Below, one piece after another: positions 38,770-49,453 of a stretch of 64,000 bases of DNA. The stretch's first letter is position 1, and each line of letters opens with the position of its first letter. The DNA is taken from contig JAQSEB010000033.1 of NCBI GenBank assembly GCA_030063045.1, positions 186,001 to 250,000 on the forward strand, in the 5' to 3' direction. The notes under the pieces were generated by a model. It had not been told where the DNA came from, did no database searches, and was given only the letters and a program-made list of their open reading frames with translations. Source of the stretch: Pratylenchus scribneri (lineage: Eukaryota > Nematoda > Chromadorea > Rhabditida > Pratylenchidae). The translations under genes were made by a program, and so were the position numbers.

Positions 38770-39551
38770 TCTTCAGCGTATTTTTAGTTGCCTTTTAGAT
38801 TGGGTAAATTCGATATGTAATATTTTGTCGAATGGACCGGAAATTATAAAATTATTATTATTTAATTAATTTTAGAATTTTTGAAAAATTGAAATCCGCA
38901 AAAATCCATAGGAAGGATACTGAATAAAATAAAATTCAGAAAAATGAGTTAATGTTTTTATTTCCTTTTCGAAATCTTTGTTTGGACTTGATTTGGATTC
39001 AAAATTTCTTTGATTATTTTTTTGTTAATCTTTTTTAATTAATTTAAATTGAAATCATCTAATTGATCAATGGTGAATAAATGTTCTAATTTAATATGCA
39101 TTATTTAGCAACTCACTCTTTCTTCTTCGGTTAGAGAGAAGCCTGAATGGAGAGATACAGACTAACACAAAGATGCCTCTTTCTTCACTTGTGTGCATCC
39201 CATTTATAATTTTCACTGAAAATTCAATATAATTTACTTAAAAGGTACTTTATATTAAACACAATGTCAGAAAGACCAACAAAATAAATCCTAATAATAA
39301 TTAATAAATTCTATTAAAATTTCCATGTTTATTATTAAATCGCTTTTTCTCTCATTCTAATAATAAAAAAATCGATCCGTCATAATAATAAATTAATATG
39401 AATGAACGAACAAAGATAAGCTCATTCTCATCGATTTATATTATTACATCAAAATGGTTTAAAATAAAAACATTCCTTACCTTTTTAAATTACTAATTCA
39501 TAAATTTCATCCGATTTTACTTCCTTTTCAATTCAATTTGTTTACACAAAA
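38770..39551. other. Intergenic, no gene seen
   Basis: Very AT-rich. A pyrimidine-rich stretch with a short hairpin (CTTCTTCGGTTAGAGAGAAG) at about 39122-39141 is the only local structure noticed. No RNA family is recognised. Confidence 0.4.
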
Positions 39552-39916
39552 ATGACTAACAAATCCATCAAATTGGAACATCAACAGCAGCATTTGGTTG
39601 AAGTCAAATTGTTATTTTTCGCCAGAGCCAGGGAAATTGTCGGTGAAAATGAACTAAAACGGAAATTGGCACCAAAAATGAGGCTAAATGAAATCTATGA
39701 ATTCATTTTTAATAAAGTAATAATAATTTCAATATTTTTTTTAACATTTCTTTATGAAATATACAGGAATTCCCGATGCTTTTGCCAATTCGACATTCCT
39801 GCGTTTTGGCTATCAATCGAGAATATCAACATTCCAATAATGAAACGGATGAGAAAATAATCAATTTACATGATGGAATTGAAATTGCCATTATTCCTCC
39901 TCTTTCCGGTGGATAA
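39552..39916 (+). CDS. Molybdopterin synthase sulfur-carrier subunit (MOCS2A/MoaD)
   Basis: Two exons (39552-39716, 39767-39916) encode 104 residues of a ubiquitin-like MoaD protein. The start of the fold is HLVEVKLLFFARAREIVGE, the middle NELKRKLAPKMRLNEIYEFI, and the end GIEIAIIPPLSGG with the terminal Gly-Gly that is thiocarboxylated and donates sulfur to precursor Z in molybdenum cofactor synthesis. In most animals MOCS2A and MOCS2B come from one bicistronic mRNA; no MOCS2B reading frame is obvious directly downstream here. Confidence 0.93.
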
Positions 39917-39949
39917 ATGAATATTAAATTGTTTAATTTTGTATTTTTT

Positions 39950-40559
39950 CCTTGATAAATCTCTTCACCAACCATTTTACTCTTTTTTTTCAATGTACGG
40001 AGGAGGAGAGGAGATGACCCATTTTGATGATGATCCTTTGGCGATGGAGAAGAACCCTAAAAATGATGATGAGTTGTTGTACCCCCTCCTTCGAATAGTT
40101 TTGTCTTCACCAATGCCTGTAATCCACTTGCGCAACCGTTTTTGTTCATTTTCGTCGCCATCGGCGCTGTCCAAAATTTGCACAAGAAAAAACCGCCACA
40201 CCATTCGAATCCATCCAATTTCCTTTCTTTCATCAACAATTCAATGGAAAGCAAGACGACCGGCTGGCAGAATCGGCTCCCCTTCGGCGTGAAGGGTCCA
40301 ATGCCCACGGCAAAGTGGCGGTGCCTGCCTAAAATTAAATCATTGAGATATATTTCGCTTCTAATCATAAAAGCAATTCAAATTGATTAACAAAATATCC
40401 GTCTAATCTGTCTGGACCGCAAAATGACCTTTTTCATCATCCAATCCTCCGATGAGATAAATCACCAATTTAATAAATGATCCATTTAAGTCATTTTTTT
40501 CAAATTGACCAGTCCACTATTTCATTGATCACCAAATAATTTTATTTTAATTATTAAGA
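39950..40559. other. ORF-rich stretch between MOCS2A and the astacin, unresolved
   Basis: Overlapping frames on both strands (plus 39939-40292; minus 40057-40368 and 39977-40204) lie in sequence less AT-rich than the flanks. None shows a family motif. The minus frame ending near 39977 is acidic in its middle (DSADGDENEQKRLRKWI) and could be an exon of a small gene. I cannot choose a model. Confidence 0.3.
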
Positions 40560-43500
40560 ATGATTTTACTTCACAAAAAGAGGAGAATATCAATATTTTA
40601 TTTCCTTTTCCAATTCCCAATATTTTCATTGGCACAACAAAATAATTCATCAGCAGAAACAAAGGCAAAAAAAACAATATTAAATTATTCAATATATTCA
40701 ATTAAAATATTTTAGTCAGGAATTCATGAAGCGGCTGGAGGGGAATTTGTTGAAGTTCGTCGTTTGTTGGATGAAATTCGAATTGCATCCATCAAAAAAC
40801 ATGGAGTATTTTCGGATGAAGTAAATTGAATTAATTAATTATTTAAAGGAAATTAATTTTTTAGGATCCCACAAGGAAAAAGGAACGTGAGTTGTTGATT
40901 GAAAGAGTCACTTTTGATGATGGCACTGAGGCGACAATAAATCGACAAGTGGCCGAAGATTTATTCGAAAATGACATTTTATTGACATTGCCGCAAGCAC
41001 AGCACATTTTGACAGAGGTCAAAGAATGTAAGTGCCAAAAATATCATTTGGAAAATTATTTTTTAATTAAGCCCCAAAATTACGACGTGGAAAAAGGCAG
41101 GCGAATCCATCGTTGAGTTCATTTTGGGACACATTGACGATTCCATATGTTTTTCAAACTTCACAGACAAATGGTAGAAAAATGTTAAATTTAAATTAAT
41201 TAAAATTTTTTTTTAATTAGCATTTTGGCAAAATAGTATTCGGGCTGCCCATCGCCATATTGAGTGAAATTAATTTTAATAATTTAATTAAATTAAATTA
41301 ATAAATAAAGAAGCCTAACTTGCGTCAAATTTCGCTATTATGACGGAGATTTTAGCCTAAAGGGCAAAGATTATTTGCAATATTTTCGTGGCACCGGATG
41401 TTGGTCGCAGGTTGGCAAAACGGGCGGAAGGCAACCAATTTCGATTGGATACGGATGTGAAGCTGTATGTGGGATTGGGTTATTACCATTCTAATTAATA
41501 ATGAATAAATTAATTAAGTTGGGAATAATTGCCCATGAAACTTTGCATGCACTTGGTCTTTGGCATGAACAATCGAGAACGGACAGGGACAGCTTCATTC
41601 GAATCAATTTGGATGCAATAATGCCCGTCTGTTTTACAAAATATTAATCAAAATGATAATATTTTGAAAAATAGGGAACGGAATCAAATTTTGAGAAGCG
41701 AACCCCCTTCACCAGCGATAATATGGGCCAACCCTATGATTTGGGTTCCGCAATGCATTACGGCTCAAAGGCATTCAGCACTGATGCCAGAACGTATTTA
41801 ATAAACATATGTCACAGATAATATTAGAAATTGTCTAAATCCGGAATTATTTAAGTTCCTTGATTGGCTAATTTAGAAAATCTCTGCTTCTACTAGTAGG
41901 TGTCATACAGACTCGAGAGTAGGCTCATTCAATTAGGCATTGTCGATTTACTAATATTACAATTTTAGATATTCTGAATTTGTTTAGTAACACTTACTGC
42001 TAGATTCCTACCCCACTTCCGGCGCCCTAACCCTAACACTATTCCCGCCGGTCTGAGATTGAAATTTCTTATTAAACTGACCATGCCGAGTCGAATGAGC
42101 CTATTTTCGATTCTGGCTTAGAAGCCTAGATTCCCGAAATTAGCTTGCCCAGCTCATGTCAGGCGCCTAGCTAATTCCGGAATTAGCCGATTTCCATTAT
42201 TATCTGTGAAATATACAAAAGACAATTATAATAATATTGATTTATTATCAATTTCATAGATATACAATTTTGACCCAGGATCGTGCCTATCAACAAACAA
42301 TTGGCCAAAGGGGTGGCCTCTCATTCAAAGATGCAAAAATGATAAATATGCGATATTGCACCAGTTGGGCAATACAATTAAATTTATTCCTTTTTATTTC
42401 AGAAAATTGTGAATTCCAAATTGATTGCGAAAATGGAGGATATACGGATCCATTGAAATGTGGCCAATGTCGATGCCCGGATGTGAATTTATTCGAGAAA
42501 TTATTATTTTTTTTAATATTTAGGGATATGCCGGAATGTTTTGCCAACAAATTCCACCAAGCTGTAAATAAAATTAGCCAGATAAAATATTTAAATATTT
42601 TTTAAGCTCATCCGGCATGCCAATCCACCGGGGAAATGACCGCTGGCCAATGGGCTGGCACAATATCCACCGGATTATTGCCTCGGGGCCAAATGTGCTA
42701 TTGGAGAATTCATGTCTGATTAAAATGGATGTATTTAATGATGTTCTCCATTTTAGCCTCAATACCCAAATCAACGAATTGAACTTTCCTTCAAACGGTT
42801 GAGTTTCCCGTGTAAAGATGCATGCATTAGCTTTTTGGAAGTGAAATACAAAAGGGACAAAGTTTCGACCGGTAAATAAAAAAATTCCGAAAATACATAT
42901 TTGCCCTCAGGCGCCAGACTTTGTTGCGATGTTCCGGCCACAATTTACTCAGAAATTGGCACTGACATTTTGTTGATCCTAAAAACGGAAGAAGCATTGG
43001 ACCCAGGCTATGAGGGTTTTGAATTGCAATACAAAACAGGCAATAATTTTATTTAATTCACTAAATATTCTTATATTATTCATTTTAGTGGATGAAAATG
43101 TGGTTATTCCACCGGTCACTCAGGTAAAAATTTTAAATTCATCAGTGTTTCTTTTGCTTTTTCTAATTATTTTTGCACTTTTTTATGTTTTGCGGCTTTT
43201 CCTCCTTTTATTTTTGTTTTATTTGCACTTTTGGATTACAGCAAAACAAAGCACCGCCGAATTGCTCAATTTTGAGTGAACTTTTGAAGGAGGCAAGATC
43301 AAGGGGAGGGACCGGTGGTGGTCTAAAACCGCCTCCAATTCCAATCACCACAACCGGCGGTGGATGGCGAAAAGGGGGGAATAGAAATGGAAGGGGAGGA
43401 TGGCGAGGAAGGGGCCGAAAAATAATTGGCATTTATGGAAATGAAAATGGAAAATTGGAATGGCCAGAAAAGCAGCATCCATATTTGCATAATGAAAAAA

Positions 43501-44972
43501 GGGTTTGAGAATTTTGGTAAAAAATAATTATTTAAAAAATTAACTAAATTAATTTATTTAATGAAATGCTTTTTTCATTTATTGCACATTTTTATGTTAT
43601 GCACTAGCTTTTAATTTAATTTAATATGGATTCATTTAAAATTCTTCAAATTGCAGCCGCCAGTGTGGAATGTAACTGAGCCAACCACAACTGCGACAAC
43701 CACCGAAATTGAACAAACAACAATAACAACTCCAACGGAAGAAACGACAAAAGGCACAACAGAAGGCGAAAAAACAACCACATCCGGGTCCATTGGTGGA
43801 AAGGTGGCAAAATTAATCATTAAATAAATAATAAATTAATTTAATCAATAAATTATGGCCTAATAAATTTAAATAAATAAATTAATTTGGACAGGAAGAA
43901 GGTTGGGGCGAATGGGGAAAATGGTCGGGTTGTTCGGCAAGTTGTGGGGCATGTGGCCAGAAAAAGAGGACTCGAATATGTTTGGCCGGAATTGGAAAGT
44001 GCAAGTGAATAAAAAATAAATAAATTGGAATATTTAATTAAAATAAATTGGAGGGGTTTTGCCTTTGAATTGGAAAGATGCGCATTTTCGGCCTGTCCCC
44101 TCCCAATGCAATCAACTCGATGCTCTGGACGGATGGTTGGCATAAATATTAATTTATTATGAAAAATATTCCCATTTGAGGTAATGCCCTGTGACTTAAT
44201 GCAGCAACTCGATTTTGGTACCGCACTGAATTATGATTCAATTCGGCATAATCATGGGAATTCGGGTAAAATAACAAAATTCCAATTCAATTCAATTATT
44301 TTTAATAGTTTCATTGGATGGTGCCCCCTCCTCATTGATGGTGGATTCGAATATTGTTGTGGAGGATAAAATGGAAATGGAAAACACTCCTTTCCCCCAA
44401 TTATTGTTGCAATCCGAAAATAATGCAAAAATTCTTCGACGGCATCGACGCCAAACTAAAAGGGCTGGAGGAATCAATCAACGAGGCAGAAGGGTACAAT
44501 TATGCGAAAAGTGAATAATTGGAATAAATTTTGAGAATATTTAAATTGAAATAATAAATTTCAGGCGTTTCAGCTATCATTGTCCAACAACATTGCTCAC
44601 AATTAGGTAATTTATTCTAGAGTTGGATAGAATTGGTTTCAGTTTGAGATAATCGACGAAATTTCAAATTGAAATTTGGAAATTTTGCTCAAAATAACCG
44701 AAAATAAGAGTCGAAAAAGACATTTTTTTTATAATAGAAACCAGATTTCAATACTGACTCGTTCGAAAAATCGACTCTGTCCCACTTTAATTTATTAATT
44801 ATATTTAAATTTGATGCAATTTAATTTAAGCATGGATTGGCATTTGGAAAGGGAGGAAGGCCAAAATGACGATGAACAACAATTATCCCCTTCGGAAGAC
44901 ACTCAACATCGATGTTGTGCAGGATATACGGCCATTCAAGGGGATTGCGTTAAAAAAAGCACTTGGGCATGA
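40560..44972 (+). CDS. Astacin-EGF-CUB-TSP1 metalloprotease (NAS-36/37-type)
   Basis: Secreted multidomain protease. Exon 1 (40560-40664) is a signal peptide ([18 protein letters not shown]). Then: a propeptide ending in the basic site LRRGKRQ, the astacin domain ([14 protein letters not shown]; zinc site [19 protein letters not shown]; Met-turn [11 protein letters not shown]), an EGF module ([24 protein letters not shown]), a CUB domain ([48 protein letters not shown]), a Gly/Arg-rich and a Thr-rich linker, a thrombospondin type 1 repeat ([19 protein letters not shown]), and a C-terminal region with a basic stretch ending [20 protein letters not shown]. This domain order is that of nematode NAS-36/NAS-37-like astacins, which act in moulting or hatching. 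Introns 40665-40715 and 43040-43088 need GC donors, and one intron carries a MITE-like element. Confidence 0.9.
41813..42208. mobile_element. MITE-like inverted-repeat element in the astacin intron
   Basis: The left end CACAGATAATATTAGAAAT and the right end, read in reverse complement, CACAGATAATAATGGAAAT pair for about 37 bases, through a shared TCCGGAATTA. A second internal inverted pair flanks the core (AGGCTCATTCAAT versus the reverse of TCGAATGAGCCT). The core is richer in G and C and includes CCCTAACCCTAACACTATTC. No coding frame. A clear target duplication was not identified. Confidence 0.7.
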
Positions 44973-45384
44973 AACAAATATTACTGACAATTTTTGTGTT
45001 TTTTTCTTTTATTATTTTATGTTGTAATTTATTCGGGTATAAATTTATTAATAACATTTTTACTTGTAAGCATTTTTAATTTTGATTAAAGAATTCGATT
45101 TAAATATGGAAATTTTGGGGAAATTCTTCCTATTAAATTACATTCTATTTGATTTTTTAAGGATATTTTCCAAAAAATTATCTAAACATTTGAATTTAAT
45201 TGATGGTGACAAAAGAATGTGCTTTGAGTTGATAAAGAAATTGGGTTGAATGACCTAAATATTTTGGCTGGAAAAGTAAATTAGCTAGTTTCTTCTTTGA
45301 ACCCATTCATCAACTACTCTCGATTTCACCAAATTATCCACAGCAGAAAAACATAAAAATATTTATTTATTAAATTCAATAAAA

Positions 45385-46043
45385 ATGCTCCTTCATTTTG
45401 TTCTTCTTTCATGTAAATATTTCTGGATTGTATTTAATTAAATAATTTTAGTTTTTGGAGTATTTTCAATGTTGCCATTTTCTTCTGCGATGCCAACCCC
45501 AGAAGAAGATCAAATTCCACGGAAAATTGCAAATTGTCCAATATATTCTCGGCCAATGCTGAGGCCGGATGGTGAGCCGAGGAAATGTTTGCCACATCAA
45601 TTAAATCTTTGCATAAATGCACTCGAGGATTCCGCATTGGTTGGCCGGGATTAATGCCATTAATTCATAATTAATTTCACATTTCCCCACAGATTGACAC
45701 CAACGGCATTTGCTGTTATCATAATCAGGTAGGTGGGTATAAAATTGGGACATTTTTATAATCAAAAACATGCTAAAATTCTATCAAATTTAAATTTTTT
45801 ATATATAAAAATATTATTTTTATTATTTTTATTTAATTTTCCCATTTGACAATAATTCAGGTGGACTATTTCTGCTGTATGGACATCCCTGCCCGTCTTT
45901 GTCCCTCATACCAAAATGTTACTGTCGTCATTCACAACAATTTCCCCCACAGTCCATTTCCGGTTCGATCTTTCCATTTCCGCAAAGGAATCGAAAAGGA
46001 AATTGCTGAAGAAATTATTTTGCCCTCCCCAAAAAGCAATTAA
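45385..46043 (+). CDS. Secreted cysteine-rich protein of unknown function
   Basis: Four exons (45385-45412, 45452 onward, a short middle exon encoding IDTNGICCYHNQ, and a last exon ending at 46043) encode about 145 residues. The start is a signal peptide (MLLHFVLLSFFGVFSMLPF). The mature part has a spaced cysteine set: ANCPIY, RKCLPHQLNLC, GICCYHN, DYFCCMD and ARLCPSY, with two adjacent CC pairs, one possible N-glycosylation site (NVT) and a basic C-terminal tail. I do not recognise the family. Paired-CC patterns of this type are frequent in nematode secreted proteins. All introns are standard GT-AG. Confidence 0.68.
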
Positions 46044-46228
46044 ACCAAAATTGAAATTGTTGAGGAAAATATTCAAATTTTATACAATAAAAATGATAAA
46101 ATTGTGGATGAAGGCATTTTTTGAGGGAATAATTTAATTAATTCCTGGGATAATGGTTGAAAGGAATTATTTGGAGAAATATGGTGTACCGGCTTAAATT
46201 GGACAACTGACTGAAATATGTACATCAT

Positions 46229-47016
46229 TCATGAATTGCATATAATATTGCAATGGCCAATGAAATAATAATAAAGGAGCATAACAACGAAAAGAATGAA
46301 TGGGGCCATCAAAAAGAGGGAAATGAACATAATTCGGGGAGAGGGAAGTCTGCTTTTGTCCATTCCACCGTCCAGCGAATTGAGGGAACCCAGAATGCTG
46401 TTATTGCCGGAGGAATTGGAATCTGTTGCAAAAATAAATTTCACTTTTTTGATTAATTATTTTTTACCTAAAAAGTACTTTTTGAACATGTTTTAAACCC
46501 TTTAAACCTTATACCAATTTTTAGATCTCATCGAAACGCATTTTTTGAACAAAAACATTTCTTAGTTTAGAATGAAATCGAAACTGTTCGGGCTTAACCG
46601 TTTAAAAAATATTTTCCACTTTTTAGTTTTAAACACTTTAAATTTGGGACAAAAATTGACATTTTATATATCATTCGATGCGTCCGATGAGATCTAAAAA
46701 TTGGTATAAGTTTATAGGTTTAAAAAGCTGTTTCTAATTTATTTAGAAGAAGAAAAACTATTTTTTGGGTAAAAAATATTATTTTTGGATAAAAAAAGTA
46801 TCCCTTTCCTTTAAAACGAACCATTGGATGCTGTTCCATCCATTTGGATTGACCTTGGCCCATCATTACCATTTCCATTTTCTTCGGATGAAATGACAAT
46901 TTGCTGGGGAGAAATTCCCAAATCTACCAATAAATTTAATGAAAAATTTTATTAATTTATTATTTACCATTTTCTTGATTATTTTGCTTTTTAAAGGCCA
47001 CAATTTGATCATTCAT
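46229..47016 (-). CDS. Small single-pass (tail-anchored-type) membrane protein
   Basis: Three exons (47016-46968, 46923-46822, 46422-46229), all in phase, encode 114 residues. The first 75 or so are hydrophilic and low-complexity (EENGNGNDGPRSIQMDG; SNSSGNNSILGSLNSLDGG), then RLPSPR precedes a single long hydrophobic helix (IMFISLFLMAPFILFVVML) close to the C-terminus. The lumenal end has two Cys. No family is recognised. The 399 bp second intron, long for this region, contains a foldback element. Confidence 0.65.
46509..46709. mobile_element. Foldback element in an intron, 25 bp perfect inverted arms
   Basis: Positions 46509-46533 and 46685-46709 are exact reverse complements of 25 bp containing ACCAATTTTTAGATCTCATCG. 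Weaker pairing extends outward on both sides (TTTTTACC-type ends near 46460 and 46785) and inward, so the true element is probably about 330 bp. It sits in the second intron of the small membrane protein gene. No coding capacity. Confidence 0.7.
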
Positions 47017-47019
47017 TGG

Positions 47020-47796
47020 ATGGCAATAAATTCATGAATTTAATTTGAACAAACAAAATAAATAAATAATTTTGAACTAATTGGCCGTAGAATTTATTCT
47101 AAAAATGTTTATTTTGACAAAATTTGTGTGGCATTTTAATTAAATTGTGGGTTCCAGACAAAAGGATAATCCAAATAAATTGGAGAGATTAAAATTTTAT
47201 TATGAAAGGTGGGGAAAATTGATTGGATTGGATGGAATTTGGCCCCAAAATTAAATGAAATGTGATTCAGTTTTTTTTTCCGATTTTGTTTCCCCCACGA
47301 AACGTGTTAAAGCCATAAATTATTTATTAATGGGAAAGGATAGATTTATTTATTGATTTATGGGAGCGAAAATAATTTGAAAAAATGCAAAATTTGATGT
47401 AATCTGAATAAAAAAAAGAATCAATTTTTGGGGCCAAGCCAATAAAAAAAAGCTTAATAAATTCATGGAATAAAAAAGAATCAAATAAAGAAAGATGAAC
47501 AAATAAAAAAGAAGAAGAGGTGAAAAGGAACGTGGCGTGAAAAATGGGGGGATTCGGGGAAATTGGGGGCCATAAAGAAAGTCGGCATGGAAACAGGCCG
47601 AATTTGATATTGTAATTGGGAAAATGAATAAATGGAAATGGACCGAAATAAAAAAGGAATACAAATGAAATTTCATGAAAATTAATTAAATCTTAAATTA
47701 TAAAATTTGACGTAAAATAATTTGAATGAAAGATATTTATTAAAATTTATGAGCAAATTTACGTTTATATTTTATCAAATCATGACATTTACAAAT
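47020..47796. other. Intergenic, no gene seen
   Basis: AT-rich. A 108-codon minus frame at 47350-47676 is hydrophobic and low in complexity, without start context or splice support, and is taken as chance. Confidence 0.45.
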
Positions 47797-48625
47797 GAGA
47801 AATATTTAATTTGCATAAAAAATTACTGAATTTGCATAAAAGAGTATTTAATTTGCATAAAAAGGATTTTATGTCATAAAAGTATTTAATTTGCATAAAA
47901 AATTATTGAATTTGCATAAAAGAGTATTGAAATTGCATAAATAAAACAAAAATATTATTAAGCCGGATATGGAGGGATTAAGGTGGATATGGGGGGATTA
48001 AGCCCCGAAATGGACAGGAAATGGCCCCGGAAGGCCACGGGAACGTCAGGGAAGTGTAATAGAGGCCCAGAGACTGCGCGGGATTAAGCCGGATATGGGG
48101 GGATTAAGGTGGATATATGGGGATTAAGTCGGATTAAGCCCCGGAATGGACGGGAAATGCTCCTAAGGGCCAGTGGAAGGCCGGGTAGTGCCTTATAGTG
48201 CGCGGGATATAACCGGATATATGGGGATTAAGGTGGATATAGGGGGATTAAGCCGGATTAAGCTTAGCTAGGGGCTAGGGATTAGTGTTATGGTTAGGGG
48301 CGGCATGGGATCTAGGGGCTAGGGGTTTAGGGGTTCGGAGCACGCGGGATATAGCAGAATATAGGGGGATTAACATGGATAATGGGGGATTAAGCTATTT
48401 AGAGATTAGGGTTAGGGCCAGGGTGACCAGTCAAGAGCCAATAGTGGCTCCGTATAAGGATTAGGGCCAAACCCTACATCTATTTCGGGGCTTAATCCGA
48501 CTTAATCCCCCTATATCCACCTTAATCCCCCCATATCCGGCTTAATAATATTTTTGTTTTATTTATGCAATTTCAATACTCTTTTATGCAAATTCAGTAA
48601 TTTTTTATGCAAATTAAATACCATC
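47797..48625. mobile_element. GC-rich foldback element with long terminal inverted repeats
   Basis: Both ends carry the same sequence in opposite orientation: TATTTAATTTGCATAAAAAA, then CTGAATTTGCATAAAAGAG, an AAATTGCATAAATAAAAC stretch, and AAGCCGGATATGG..GGATTAAGGTGGATAT, more than 100 bases per arm. The left arm holds an extra copy of the TTTGCATAAAA block. The centre is far richer in G and C than its surroundings, with tandem copies of GGATTAAG/GGATAT motifs. An 11 bp direct repeat CATTTACAAAT lies outside both ends (47786-47796 and 48626-48636), consistent with a target duplication. No open frame of note. Confidence 0.75.
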
Positions 48626-48636
48626 CATTTACAAAT

Positions 48637-49453
48637 TCAGAAAGAGGTGAATGATAAAAATATGAATGAATGAACGATTTATGATCATTCACTAAAAATG
48701 AGGCTTGCCAATTGAAAAGTGACAAAACTTGGAATATTTTATTTTCGGAAGGAAATAAAAAATGTCATTATATTAAAATAAAAATAGTATTTATTAAATC
48801 AAGTAAAAAATTTATTTAATTAAATTTTTCCCTTCCCTATGACAATCAAATAAAAGTGGATTAAAAAGTAAAATTTAATAAATGGGATCTTTTTTGAATG
48901 AAGCGAACGCTGGTGTCCTTCGATTCAAATTCCAATACCATTCCATGGGAATATGCAGTACATATTGCAATATACTAATTTGAGTAATTATTTTATTTAA
49001 TTGACTTTTCCGGAAAAGTTAATTAAAATCTTTAATTTTTATAATATATTTTTTATTAATTTAATATTTTCTAATAATCATAATAAATTTTAAATTTCTC
49101 TGCAAATTTGCTGAAAATAGTAAAGTTTTGTAAACATTTCCTTCCTTCAATAAAAAATAATGTTGCGCCTGTTTTGGTCAATAATTGTAAAATAAATATT
49201 AAATTTGGCCATTCAATCAGTGAATGAATGAATGTTTAGACTCATAAAAATCATTGACAAACAACAAAAAAAGATATTCTCCATTTTGTCCATATTTTTG
49301 TACGAATCGAATGACCAAAATGAATGAATTTGCTTGGGGGATTTTTAGGCAATAAAATGAATGAAAAGAATTGGCTGATGAAAAGGCCAATGTGGCCATA
49401 TAAAAATGGACTGCGCGAATTGATGGATATCACCCCAAAAATATTAATCAAAA
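48637..49453. other. Intergenic, upstream of the carboxypeptidase
   Basis: AT-rich, with only chance frames on the minus strand (49217-49451). It presumably includes the carboxypeptidase promoter; no element can be named. Confidence 0.45.

Noticed and set aside
41991..42060. Telomere-like CCCTAACCCTAAC
   Set aside because: Only two units inside a transposon-like element; nematode telomeres are TTAGGC repeats, so no telomeric origin is implied.
47350..47676. 108-codon hydrophobic minus-strand frame
   Set aside because: Low complexity, no conserved motif and no neighbouring exon; treated as chance.
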